The position numbers and the translations under genes were made by a program. This document shows positions 10,101-17,775 of a stretch of DNA of 46,043 bases, in pieces. The notes under the pieces were generated by a model. It did no database searches. It saw nothing but the letters and a program-made list of their open reading frames with translations, and was not told where the DNA came from. Origin of the DNA: Magnetococcales bacterium (GTDB lineage: Bacteria > Pseudomonadota > Magnetococcia > Magnetococcales > JADFYX01). Position 1 is the stretch's first letter; each line of letters starts with the position of its first letter. The stretch is taken from assembly GCA_015232405.1 (NCBI GenBank), contig JADFZS010000030.1, positions 1 through 46,043 on the forward strand. Reading direction: 5' to 3'.

Positions 10101-10979
10101 TATATTGGATGTGAGGAAAATCGAATATATTTAACAGCACTTACTAAAAAAAAGTTATCGCTATCTCTATTATATTTAAATAAACTAAAAGAATCTGCAG
10201 AATTATTGGTAGAATCATTGGTAGGTTTACAGTACCTGAGTACTGTTAACAGGGATGCATACCAACAATTTTTAGCAGATGCCCACTTTAGAGTTAGTAT
10301 GTTGTTTCTATCAATCGAGAACACCAGTTTAGCTGAAAAACAGAATAAAGAGCACCAAAAGATTGTTCATTTCCTATTTCAAAGTCGCCCAAATGTTTTT
10401 ATGGGAAATTATATCTGGTCGCAGCTACTAACAACTGAAATATTTATAGAGCAGGGCAATCTATCTTCTATTTATAAAATATCTTCTGAAATTTTACCAT
10501 TGGCTCAGGAAAACTTAGAGAAAAACCCTGAGAGTGGTAAGCAAGCTATGGCTCATGTTTATCATGTACATGCTACAGCTCTTTTGAATGAACAAGATTC
10601 AAGTTTAGCTTTATTTACAATAGAGAAGGCTATAGAGTTGCGAGAACAGTTGAATGCTAAAATTCCAATTGTTTATGGAGCTGATTTAGCGATAGATTTA
10701 GAGTTGTTTGCGAGATGTCTATATTCGGATGGACAGCAGAATAAGGCTAAGGATTCGATTAAAAAATCATTTGAGACGCTTAAGTATTATCACAGTACAA
10801 ATCCCATCTTATATTATAGACAGATGCGCAGGGTTGCTAAAAGTTATAAGTTGATTATGGAAAAAGATATTCCAAATTTGGAAATTGAGTTAATGGAGCA
10901 AACAAAATGTAACCCAGAACGTTTGAAACTTCAAGAGATGGAAGATGAAGATCTGTTTCAATCCAAGATGAAAAAATAA
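7146..10979 (+). CDS. Large HD-domain / STAND-like P-loop NTPase / TPR-repeat protein, candidate immune protein
   Basis: About 1277 residues and no recognised gene name. Residue numbers below count from a TTG two codons upstream; I prefer the ATG at 7146 because GGGGA lies 6-10 bases before it. (1) Residues ~40-210 form an HD-type hydrolase-like region: H50, H54, H88-D89 (AAFHDIG), H119, H125 and D202 (IADTLDMD), the spacing expected of a metal-binding HD fold. (2) Residues ~395-700 hold a P-loop NTPase: Walker A GAGGSGKT (436-443), Walker B LIVLDYAE (486-493), then VVLLARGAGDWW. The VDYAE plus LLAR-x-G-x-WW pattern is one I associate with STAND-type NTPases. (3) From ~850 to the end there are helical TPR-like repeats (for example EDGMVLYDEALHFME, ENALNIFYEVL, KEAADQYRQSLDI). 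Effector, NTPase switch and repeat sensor in this order is the architecture of Avs/STAND defence proteins. The gene stands alone and is richer in A+T than its neighbours, which fits horizontal transfer. A regulatory rather than defence role remains possible. Confidence 0.72.
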   Translation: MSNELHQLLEEPYHELFNQLKAIIYKHVTDTEPNFGQYREAVIYQIDHGIGHLNRVSQNMAVLLRAAQKELHPADRFAAMCAAAFHDIGMHFGWELLDPEIKEPLSDEHSEIIRDLHAEIGGHWFRSICSSSPPDILYYDLTGRQIDMLKSDRLNRRISFAIETHGLCETELEAKLFEQIDDTKERSLIEFLTCALTIADTLDMDSQRVSNARMEAAKRFWKGKDSIIQPDIKDLSRFLMVHYFGSAKLQLVQNSSMVEFITQPKMPDKMLDDPDYKKFRDYLLEQYRKRLRPSNSYHQRIIKDYAGIDFVSIDVPNFSYEPDQFFIEKDILKKIMTVLNIIDPIDNIQLNVPNDQACKSNEKFGVASQKEPYDEILQLRILTTDNFEAPSTLLRPEFQTVPFHSVREGQLQEIIQWAENEESLYSTEVRLLIGAGGSGKTRLMLEGCNRLKKKGWIAGFLPHGKLSKNTKLLKKLTLEPINALIVLDYAESRREELVKVLMEAVGISVNRRFCVVLLARGAGDWWDGRADKLKEYPEVEAVLRSSATSGPYLLTAKTLNSDDRKKIFYEAQYAFAKKLNKTTTTIQPPDLLDDHFDQLLYIHMTALASLREEKVSLAADDLLDLTLSHERDYWEKCGKEAGFDVHMIDGISQVVLQLTLAGGTDSSKDAKIVIRHTPQSRDWTAQQRIELFNLLRRLYSNDGGGISSLEPDLLGEHLVAMELKRDNEPLDIALIEASKESEVLHALTVLNRLAARRKDQENWIEYGLERCLISEFAIVRAEQAIQVALASGDPIGKILARVVEEKKLPKVVNHIFKRNLIPINTVALLELALVVSKERYIRLKNKGHLKGFKKIHDYAESCHVYGMRLTETSKIEDGMVLYDEALHFMESIRHLAEEAESNYLSSLSGKAEILMKIGDNENALNIFYEVLNNRRILVEKNHGWDFKLDLISGLINYGIALNSNGRWKEAADQYRQSLDILDNKNYIGCEENRIYLTALTKKKLSLSLLYLNKLKESAELLVESLVGLQYLSTVNRDAYQQFLADAHFRVSMLFLSIENTSLAEKQNKEHQKIVHFLFQSRPNVFMGNYIWSQLLTTEIFIEQGNLSSIYKISSEILPLAQENLEKNPESGKQAMAHVYHVHATALLNEQDSSLALFTIEKAIELREQLNAKIPIVYGADLAIDLELFARCLYSDGQQNKAKDSIKKSFETLKYYHSTNPILYYRQMRRVAKSYKLIMEKDIPNLEIELMEQTKCNPERLKLQEMEDEDLFQSKMKK

Positions 10980-11502
10980 AATAATGAATAATATATATCT
11001 TGTCAGTTGAAAAATTGTTAGTTCTATATGGTTTAATTTATGATTAAAAAAACAGCTTGTCATTGGTGATTAATGAGACACAATATCTTGTTAATTACTT
11101 ACACAAGCTTTTAAGGCCATTCTAAAACTCTAACAACTAGGAAATTTTTGCCAACTCTATCCCATTTATATAGGGGACTATTTTGCCCTTTTTCGATTTT
11201 TGATAGAGAAATATCTTCCACATCAATTGGTTAATGCAAGTTATAATATAGGTAGAAATTTTCTCCATTTACCCAAGATATGATGCTTTTTTGGCTTAAT
11301 TAAATATCCTGTTGTTTTATGTTAAGCTGTTGAATTGTTGCAGTAAATTGATGAGCATTGTTTGTCTTCTTTGTTGTTGAACTTCCACCAAAACATTGTT
11401 GTGGCACGCATATTGTATTTGTTAGGTGAATAATAACAATAAGTGGCGATTGATTATTATGATCGTCATGGTCTATTTATTTCCTTTGAAGGAGCGTGTC
11501 TG
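10980..11502. other. AT-rich intergenic region
   Basis: A 523-base gap without a supportable gene. It holds no convincing terminator for the upstream NTPase gene. Near 11158-11180 a weak CCC-N-GGG hairpin is visible, and the possible sigma-54 promoter at 11402-11417 is the only recognisable signal. Confidence 0.5.
11402..11417 (+). promoter_or_regulatory. Possible sigma-54 (-24/-12) promoter
   Basis: TGGCACGCATATTGTA matches the RpoN consensus TGGCACG-N4-TTGCW except that the -12 GC is GT. Transcription would start near 11428, giving a leader of about 75 bases to the ATG at 11503. The match is by eye only. Confidence 0.4.
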
Positions 11503-11742
11503 ATGGCCAGTATTGCTAAGTTGGTTGCGATGGAATCTATTTTAGAACAGATGGCAGGTGAGTTGGTTCTAGAGGTACAAGAGGGACGGGCGCAAGTTGA
11601 CGAAGAGTTGATGCAGTGTATGGAGTCTTTAGTTCTGTCTGCTCGTAAGACCCAGATTTTTCGCGAGAAGAAAGAGGCTGCTGAAATGCAGGATCTTCGC
11701 AACGAGTCAAATACCGTCGAACTCAGCCGCATGGCAAGTTGA
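11503..11742 (+). CDS. Small helical protein of unknown function
   Basis: 79 residues, charged and predicted almost wholly helical, with no signal peptide or membrane segment and a single cysteine (in LMQCMESL). I do not recognise the family. The ATG at 11503 is preferred over the upstream GTG at 11443 because AAGGAGCG lies 7-14 bases before it. It is followed 15 bases later by an RluA-family gene, so the two are probably cotranscribed. A possible sigma-54 promoter lies upstream. Confidence 0.6.
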   Translation: MASIAKLVAMESILEQMAGELVLEVQEGRAQVDEELMQCMESLVLSARKTQIFREKKEAAEMQDLRNESNTVELSRMAS

Positions 11743-11757
11743 TCAAGTTGGTTTTGC

Positions 11758-12444
11758 ATGAATGCAGCTGAACTTCTTGAGAGGACTCTCTATCGAGATG
11801 GTCTGATGCTGGTTATTGATAAACCAGCAGGTATTGCTGTGCATGCCCCACCCGGTGGTGGTGTAGCCTTGGAGAGCTATTTTGATGCTCTACGGTTTGG
11901 TTTGCCGAAAAAACCCTCTCTGGCTCACCGTCTTGACAAGGCAACCAGTGGTTGTTTGGTTTTGGGTCGCCATGCCAAAGCATTGCGTAAACTTGGGAAG
12001 TTGTTTGCCAACGAGCAGGTTAAAAAACGCTATTGGGCTGTGGTAAAAACTGCACCACCAGAGCCAACAGGGTTGATTGACCTGCCCCTGTTAAAGGTGT
12101 CCCAAGGCAGTCACCGATGGCATATGGTGGTTGATGACGGGGGTAAACCATCTCAGACCGACTATAGGGTATTGGGTAGCTCTGATCATGGGGTATGGTT
12201 GGAGTTATCTCCACGTACTGGTAGAACACATCAACTGCGTGTGCACTGTGCCGCAATGGGTTTTCCCATTGTTGGTGATCATCTCTATGGAGTAGCTGAA
12301 AATAATATTTCCCGCTACTCTTTGCAACTCCACGCCCAAAGTGTGGAGGTTCCCCTCTATCCTAAACGTTCCCCAATTGCAGTAGAGGCTCTGCCTCCTC
12401 CCCATATGTACTCTCTTTTAAAAGAGTGTGGATACACCCTGTAA
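11758..12444 (+). CDS. RluA-family RNA pseudouridine synthase
   Basis: Isomerises uridine to pseudouridine in rRNA or tRNA. The 228-residue protein has the RluA catalytic motif HRLDKATSG with catalytic Asp60, preceded by VIDKPAGIAVH (19-29) and followed by KRYWAVV and the family's GRTHQLRVHCAAMGFPIVGD motif near 160-180. It lacks an N-terminal S4 RNA-binding domain, so it is of the short RluA/TruC-like type rather than RluC or RluD. The exact target base cannot be read from sequence. Confidence 0.9.
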   Translation: MNAAELLERTLYRDGLMLVIDKPAGIAVHAPPGGGVALESYFDALRFGLPKKPSLAHRLDKATSGCLVLGRHAKALRKLGKLFANEQVKKRYWAVVKTAPPEPTGLIDLPLLKVSQGSHRWHMVVDDGGKPSQTDYRVLGSSDHGVWLELSPRTGRTHQLRVHCAAMGFPIVGDHLYGVAENNISRYSLQLHAQSVEVPLYPKRSPIAVEALPPPHMYSLLKECGYTL

Positions 12445-12598
12445 TTTGCCATCAATTTTTGCCGTTCTCTTTTTCTTAACCAAGTATCTGGTTGATTTGT
12501 TTATCCCCTTTCATGTAATTATTCCTCAATATCGTTTAAATTATTGGCAAACTGTGGATATGGGGTATAAACTCACCTAAATTAATTAGATTATTTAC

Positions 12599-12679
12599 AC
12601 CTTGGTGGCTCTGCCCCCAACCCTAAATAGGGGGTTGTTAGTTTATCGGTTGGTCTGTAAAGAGGCTATGCCCCAAGGT
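12599..12679. repeat. Imperfect palindromic element with CCTTGG ends
   Basis: ACCTTGG at 12599-12605 is matched by its reverse complement CCAAGGT at 12673-12679. Both ends continue into GC-rich purine/pyrimidine blocks (tggctctgccccc and ggctatgcccc), and an AACCC/GGGTT hairpin lies between. The CCTTGG core is shared with the repeat pair at 18513-18600, suggesting a short interspersed repeat family in this genome. Confidence 0.45.
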
Positions 12680-12718
12680 TCAAATCAACTATAAGCAGAA
12701 TAAAGGGATATTAAAGCC

Positions 12719-13015
12719 ATGGGTTTGGAGGCAGATGAACAGGGTCCAGATGAAAAGGCAGGAGAAATTGTTGAAGGTGAAGGCATAGCCGCAGAACAAC
12801 TGGGACGTTTTGTCGAACGCATTGAGCGGTTGGAGGAGGAAAAATCAGCCATTGCCACCAATGTGAAAGAGGTTTACGCGGAGGCTAAATCCCAAGGATT
12901 TGACCCAAAAATAATGCGTAAGATAGTTCGCTTAAGAACTATGGACCCCCATGAGGTTGATGAAGAAGAGGCGATGATTCACCTATATAAACGTGCATTG
13001 GGGATGGGGTCTTAA
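12719..13015 (+). CDS. gapR: GapR-type (DUF2312) nucleoid-associated DNA-binding protein
   Basis: 98 residues. After an acidic N-terminus, the protein carries the characteristic DUF2312 core: [19 protein letters not shown], then [28 protein letters not shown] and a helical [17 protein letters not shown] tail. Known: GapR of Caulobacter binds overtwisted AT-rich DNA ahead of forks and RNA polymerase and is largely an alphaproteobacterial family. The ATG at 12719 has AAGGGATA upstream. The next gene, rlmKL, starts 12 bases after the stop. This gene is one of the better taxonomic markers in the window. Confidence 0.92.
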   Translation: MGLEADEQGPDEKAGEIVEGEGIAAEQLGRFVERIERLEEEKSAIATNVKEVYAEAKSQGFDPKIMRKIVRLRTMDPHEVDEEEAMIHLYKRALGMGS

Positions 13016-13027
13016 CGGAATAACTTT

Positions 13028-15157
13028 GTGGATAATATAGAATTTTTTGCTACTACCGCTTTTGGTATGGAGTCACTGCTAGCTCAGGAACTACGCGACC
13101 TTGGAGCTGGTGGAGTACGTCCTGCAAAAGCTGGAGTGGCTTTTCGTGGGCCAATTCGTTTGGCCTATGCTGTCTGTCTCTGGTCCCGAACTGCCAGTCG
13201 GGTGATATACCCAATAACCAGGTTTCATGCTGAAAATCAGCAAGCCCTCTATGATGGAATTTATAAGATTGCCTGGGAAGAGCATCTTGATAAAGGGGGA
13301 ACCCTGGCAGTAGATTTTACCGGAACAAATGAGTTGATAAAACATACCGGATTTGCTGCCCGCAAGGTTAAAGATGCCGTTGTAGATCGGTTTCGGGAGT
13401 TGACCGGGGTTCGACCTTCGGTAAATACCGAGCAACCCGACTTACGGATAAATGTGCGTCTTAGGGCTGATAATCGGGTGGCTGTCAACATTGACTTGTC
13501 TGGTGAAAGCCTCCATCGTCGTGGTTATCGAACTCAGGCAGGTAACGCCCCTTTAAAACAGAATCTTGCAGCTGCAATTTTACTGTTTTCTGATTGGGCC
13601 AAAATTGCCAAAGATGGTGGTCCTTTTGTCGACCCCATGTGTGGTTCCGGTACTCTGCCCATTGAGGCTGCAATGATAGCCAGCGATACAGCACCAGGTT
13701 TAACCAGAGACTATTTTGGTTTTATAGGTTGGCTTGGACATGATGGTGAATCTTGGGAGGAGCTTCTTGTTGATGCTCGTAAGCGTTCTGATGCTGGTAA
13801 AGAGAGCCTGCCCCCAATATTGGGTTTTGATGCTGACCCCAAGATGATACGTTTTGCCACGGAAAATTGCGCTAAAGCAGGGTTTGAGCAACATATCCAA
13901 TTCAGGCAGGGAGATGCTTTGGAGGTTCAGCCCACAAGAAAGGGCAGGGGGCTGTTGGCTTTCAACCCGCCTTATGGTGAAAGACAAAGCAACATAGCCC
14001 AGCTGCAATCTTTATATCGCAGTGTGGGAGATATTATCCGTTACCGATTTGTTGATTGGCATCGCACAGTTTTTACAGGTCTGCCCGATGCACCTCAGGC
14101 GTTGGGTGTTACCCCAAATAAAAATGTTACCCTCTATAACGGTCCTCTGCCGTGTTCTTTACTTTCATATACCCCTGCCCAACAAAAAAAGAGTGTTATC
14201 TCCAAAGCAGCCAACCAGCAAGCTGAGATGTTTGCCAACAGACTGAAAAAAAATATAAAACAGTTAAAACGGTGGTTGAAAAGAGAGGAGGTTACCTGTT
14301 ATCGCCTATATGATGCCGATATGCCTGAGTATGCCCTGGCGGTGGATGTCTATGAGCAGTGGGTCCATGTACAGGAGTATCAAGCACCGGAAACAGTAGA
14401 CCCAAGTAAAGCAAGAGAGCGGTTGAATGCAGCACTTAAAGTCATTCCTGAAGTTCTGGATGTGCCAGAACATAATGTTTTTTTAAAGGTCAGGCGTAAA
14501 CGGTCTGGTGGCTCCCAATATGGGAAGCTTGACCAAAGGGGAACTTTGCGTGAGGTGCGTGAGGGTGGTTTGCGGTTTTTGGTCAATTTTACCGACTATC
14601 TTGATACCGGGCTATTTTTAGACCATGCACCTACTCGTCGTATCATTCGGCAAGAGGCCAATGGCAAAAGATTTCTAAACCTATTTGCCTACACAGGAGC
14701 GGCCTCGGTTTATGCTGCAGATGGTGGTGCTGCCTCCACTTTAACTGTGGATCTATCCAACACCTACCTTGATTGGGCTAGACAAAATATGGCGATGAAC
14801 GGTTTTAAAGGCCAGGATCATGCTTTTATTACCGCAGATTGTCTGGGTTGGGTATCCCGATGTCATGGACGATTTGATCTGATATTTTTAGACCCACCAA
14901 CTTTTTCCAACTCCAAAAGTATGAATGGTAACTTTGATATTCAACGGGACCATTTAGAGCTGATTAACTCGGTGACAAAACTCCTTGATTCTGGGGGAGT
15001 ATTGATTTTTTCCAATAATCATAGACGTTTCAAGATGGATGATGCACTGTTGAAGTCAACGGATGTAAATGTGGTTGATATCAGTAAGGATACCTTTGAT
15101 CCCGATTTTGCACGCAATAAAAAAATTCACAATTGTTGGCGAATTCAAAAAAAATAG
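13028..15157 (+). CDS. rlmKL: Bifunctional 23S rRNA methyltransferase RlmKL (G2445-N2 / G2069-N7)
   Basis: 709 residues, close to the ~700 of E. coli RlmKL. In order: an N-terminal ferredoxin-like/THUMP RNA-binding part (~1-155); a first Rossmann methyltransferase with FVDPMCGSGTLPIEAAMIA (near 200) and catalytic NPPYGER (~313-319); and a second methyltransferase of the RlmK/RlmI type with FLNLFAYTGAASVYAA (near 545) and LDPPTFSNSK (~620-630). Both catalytic motifs are intact, so the two activities are expected. The start is the GTG at 13028 with GGAA upstream. It is probably cotranscribed with gapR. Confidence 0.94.
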   Translation: MDNIEFFATTAFGMESLLAQELRDLGAGGVRPAKAGVAFRGPIRLAYAVCLWSRTASRVIYPITRFHAENQQALYDGIYKIAWEEHLDKGGTLAVDFTGTNELIKHTGFAARKVKDAVVDRFRELTGVRPSVNTEQPDLRINVRLRADNRVAVNIDLSGESLHRRGYRTQAGNAPLKQNLAAAILLFSDWAKIAKDGGPFVDPMCGSGTLPIEAAMIASDTAPGLTRDYFGFIGWLGHDGESWEELLVDARKRSDAGKESLPPILGFDADPKMIRFATENCAKAGFEQHIQFRQGDALEVQPTRKGRGLLAFNPPYGERQSNIAQLQSLYRSVGDIIRYRFVDWHRTVFTGLPDAPQALGVTPNKNVTLYNGPLPCSLLSYTPAQQKKSVISKAANQQAEMFANRLKKNIKQLKRWLKREEVTCYRLYDADMPEYALAVDVYEQWVHVQEYQAPETVDPSKARERLNAALKVIPEVLDVPEHNVFLKVRRKRSGGSQYGKLDQRGTLREVREGGLRFLVNFTDYLDTGLFLDHAPTRRIIRQEANGKRFLNLFAYTGAASVYAADGGAASTLTVDLSNTYLDWARQNMAMNGFKGQDHAFITADCLGWVSRCHGRFDLIFLDPPTFSNSKSMNGNFDIQRDHLELINSVTKLLDSGGVLIFSNNHRRFKMDDALLKSTDVNVVDISKDTFDPDFARNKKIHNCWRIQKK

Positions 15158-15450
15158 GGATTTCTGGGATAATAGGTTTCAAATTTCTAGAGCTTTTCTG
15201 TATACTGGTGTAACATGCTTTAATCTAAACTTAACGGCTGTAGGAAATTTTTTGTTGGCGTAATATCTTGATTTGTTAGGGTTTAATAGAGTAGAATCCC
15301 AATTACCTATAGTGTGAGTAGGCTGTTTGCTGTTACACTTGGTAAAAAATATATTGATCTTTTAAAACCCTTCCCCCTACCGTTTGTTGGTTTGGGAAGG
15401 ATGAAATAAATGTTAGTTAATAGTGATAAAAAATCGCTGAGGAGTTAATA

Positions 15451-16389
15451 ATGGGACAGAAAAATAAATTCCGGCTGGTTACCAGAAGTGACTTTGATGG
15501 TCTGGTATGTGCGGTTTTATTAAAAGAGTTGGACATGATCGATGAGATCAAATTTGTTCATCCTAAAGATATGCAGGATGGAAAAATTGATATTACTAGC
15601 CGTGATATAACTACAAACCTACCCTATGTTGAGGGTGTTTATCTCGCATTTGATCACCATTTAAGTGAAATTATTCGCCGTGGAGGAGATAAGCCGGATA
15701 ACCATATCATAGACCCCAAAGCTCCATCTGCTGCCAGGGTTGTCTACGATTATTACGGTGGTGTAAAAGGGTATCCAAAAATTCCCATCGATATGATGGA
15801 AGCGGTTGATAAGGGTGATGCCGCCCGTTTTAATAAAGATGAAATTCTTAATCCTACCAACTGGGTGTTGTTGAACTTTTTAATGGATGCCCGTACCGGC
15901 CTTGGTAGATTTCGTCAGTTTACAGTTTCCAACTATCAACTAATGATGCAGTTGATTGACAACTGTCGCGACCACCCAATTGAAGAAATTTTACTGCTTC
16001 CTGATGTTAAAGAGCGAGTAGATCTCTATTTTGAACACGAAAAGCAGTTTATTGAACAGATCAGACGTTGTTCTACAGTCTATGACAACCTTGTGGTTTT
16101 AGATCTACGGGAAGAAGAGACGATCTATGCTGGTAACCGCTTTATGATCTATGCTCTATTTCCCGATACCAATATTTCCATCCATGTTTTGTGGGGATTT
16201 AAAAAACAGAACACCGTCTACGCCATTGGTAAGTCAATTCTCAAGCGTGACTCTAAGGTTAATGTTGGTGAGCTGGCTCTTAAATATGGTGGCGGTGGTC
16301 ATCAAAATGCTGGAACCTGCCAGATTGACACTCCTGATGCACCAGAAGCCCTAAAAGAGCTGATTGAGTTTATTACCAAAGCTGGGTGA
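15451..16389 (+). CDS. DHH-family phosphoesterase (exopolyphosphatase-like)
   Basis: 312 residues. The DHH domain has RSDFDGLVCAVLL (metal ligands D14 and D16), a further Asp region and FDHHLSE (~67-73). The C-terminal DHHA1 domain ends in GGGGHQNAGTCQ near residue 280. This resembles proteins annotated as exopolyphosphatase-like DHH enzymes. Relatives include nanoRNases and cyclic dinucleotide phosphodiesterases, so the substrate is open. GAGGAG lies 8-13 bases before the ATG. The gene stands alone. Confidence 0.85.
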   Translation: MGQKNKFRLVTRSDFDGLVCAVLLKELDMIDEIKFVHPKDMQDGKIDITSRDITTNLPYVEGVYLAFDHHLSEIIRRGGDKPDNHIIDPKAPSAARVVYDYYGGVKGYPKIPIDMMEAVDKGDAARFNKDEILNPTNWVLLNFLMDARTGLGRFRQFTVSNYQLMMQLIDNCRDHPIEEILLLPDVKERVDLYFEHEKQFIEQIRRCSTVYDNLVVLDLREEETIYAGNRFMIYALFPDTNISIHVLWGFKKQNTVYAIGKSILKRDSKVNVGELALKYGGGGHQNAGTCQIDTPDAPEALKELIEFITKAG

Positions 16390-16492
16390 TAAGTTTAACC
16401 TGTCTGACAAAATGCATAAACATTTGATAACATTGTCGTTATTCCTGCTTGCAGCAATCATTGATAACAAAAAATATGTGACATATTAGCAT

Positions 16493-16520
16493 GGGAAGGA
16501 GGTTTTATTACCTCCTTCCC
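16493..16520. terminator. Long perfect hairpin after the DHH gene
   Basis: GGGAAGGAGGT (16493-16503) pairs perfectly with ACCTCCTTCCC (16510-16520) around a 6-base loop, and the stem can extend by CA(T) with one wobble pair. It lies 104 bases after the stop of the DHH gene. No long T-run follows, so it is a stem-only terminator, an mRNA-stabilising hairpin or a small repeat. The arm contains an AGGAGG Shine-Dalgarno-like core. Confidence 0.5.
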
Positions 16521-16943
16521 GTGGTTATATTGCCCCCCTTCATTAAAATGATTCCTATTATCATTTGTTACAATCCGTTTATTTTTCAATTTTTTTTTAG
16601 CTGCAATAAAAATATTGCCATCAACGCATCTATATATTTTATTAAGACTTTGTTTAATGGTTAAACAAAATATTAGACTTGTAACCATGAATATTCCTTA
16701 AATTCTCTTGTTACAAAGAAAATTTACACTGTATTAGTGGGGTCTATTCTGTTAACCTTTACAAGGTTAATACTTTGTTAAATTTTTACCTTTGAATGTA
16801 ACAAGCTTTTTTTTTGTTTTTCTTGGAATATATTTAGAGTTCTGTTGTCAAATATGTATCAATTGCAAAAGGGCAGGGTTCATAAACTTTAGATGTTCTT
16901 AGGGATAGAAAGGCCCTTACTGAAATATCAGTAAATAGTCTTT
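16521..16943. other. AT-rich non-coding region with recurring TTGTTACA and a palindrome
   Basis: No gene is supported here. TTGTTACA occurs at 16565-16572 and 16708-16715, and on the other strand at 16797-16804. A palindrome TTAACCTT-TAC-AAGGTTAA lies at 16752-16770. Long T-runs occur at 16590-16600 and 16807-16815. These may be operator or terminator elements between the DHH gene and the convergent HNH gene. Confidence 0.4.
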
Positions 16944-17366
16944 TTATTTATTCAGAAGTTTACCCAAATCGGCAAAAGGGTTGTGAGTTGCAGCTTCAGG
17001 CTCCTCCTCTTTTTCTAAAGTTTGCCTCTCTGACGCAAGAAATTCTGTGTAGCGACTATGCTCATTATCATGGCAATAAATACATAAATTTTCCCAGTTG
17101 CTGCCGTCCTCTGGGTTATTGTCGTGATTATGGTCTTTGTGGTGGACTGTTAGTTCGGTCAGATTATCCTGACTAAATTCCCGACCACATTTAGCGCACA
17201 CATGTGGATGGATCCGTAACGACTTTTCTCTATACCCGGCAGCCCTGCTGTCGTTATCGCTTCTCGCCATAGATACAATACGTTCCATTGCTGAGTTGCG
17301 TTGGTCGGTAGTTTTATTAAGTTTAGTGGTTGTACCCTTTTTTTTATAAGGTGGATTATTTGCCAT
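16944..17366 (-). CDS. yajD: YajD-like HNH nuclease-fold protein
   Basis: 140 residues from the ATG at 17366. A TTG at 17411 gives a 15-residue extension that the family lacks, though it does have AAGGAG close upstream. The core CAKCGREFSQDNLTELTVHH, then HDHDNNPEDGSNWENLC-like and CxxCHDNEHSRY, has two CxxC zinc knuckles and the HH...N...H pattern of HNH nucleases. It follows E. coli YajD closely, including the C-terminal NPFADLGKLLNK. YajD's role is unknown. The N-terminus is longer, basic and Lys/Thr-rich (PPYKKKGTTTKLNK). Both flanks are long AT-rich gaps, so the gene looks isolated. Confidence 0.85.
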   Translation of the reverse strand: MANNPPYKKKGTTTKLNKTTDQRNSAMERIVSMARSDNDSRAAGYREKSLRIHPHVCAKCGREFSQDNLTELTVHHKDHNHDNNPEDGSNWENLCIYCHDNEHSRYTEFLASERQTLEKEEEPEAATHNPFADLGKLLNK

Positions 17367-17775
17367 TGTTTTAACTTTTTTTAAAAAATAAGAGATGGAT
17401 ATGAGATTCAAAGCTCCTTTTTCAAGCCAAGGGAGTTGAATTCATAATGAATGTATATGGTGATTGTAGCCCAATTAGCTGTTTTTTTCAAAATTTTTGC
17501 GGTCTAATTTTTTAATCGCTATGGTGTTTTTTAAAATACCCAAACTTGTTCCAAAGAATATTTTTACTGTCTTTTTATACCCTGATAGCCTATGGTAATG
17601 GGTAGGGAAAATGTTTAGGATAACGTTGCTGATTTTGGGGATTTAAGCACTGTTAGTAGTTGATCATAAAAGATTATTGAAAAACATTATTGAGCTTGCA
17701 ATATAATAATAAACTTGTGAAGAATGTACGTATTTCTACACGCTATATAAAAAACTTAACTGTAAGGAAAAGAAA
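17367..17775. other. AT-rich divergent intergenic region
   Basis: The 409 bases between the HNH gene (minus) and the repressor gene (plus) hold no supportable gene. The only structure I can defend is the dyad at 17717-17741, in the promoter-proximal part of the repressor gene. Confidence 0.45.
17717..17741. promoter_or_regulatory. Dyad-symmetric operator-like site upstream of the repressor gene
   Basis: GTG-N-AGAA-N9-TTCT-N-CAC is symmetric about base 17729, with 7 of 8 positions in each arm matching. It sits 34 bases upstream of the ATG at 17776, overlapping the likely promoter (TATATA at 17744-17749 could be the -10). The position fits autoregulation by the repressor. Confidence 0.55.

Noticed and set aside
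16458..16688. 76-residue minus-strand frame
   Set aside because: It contains the perfect hairpin at 16493-16520, has AT-driven composition and resembles no protein.
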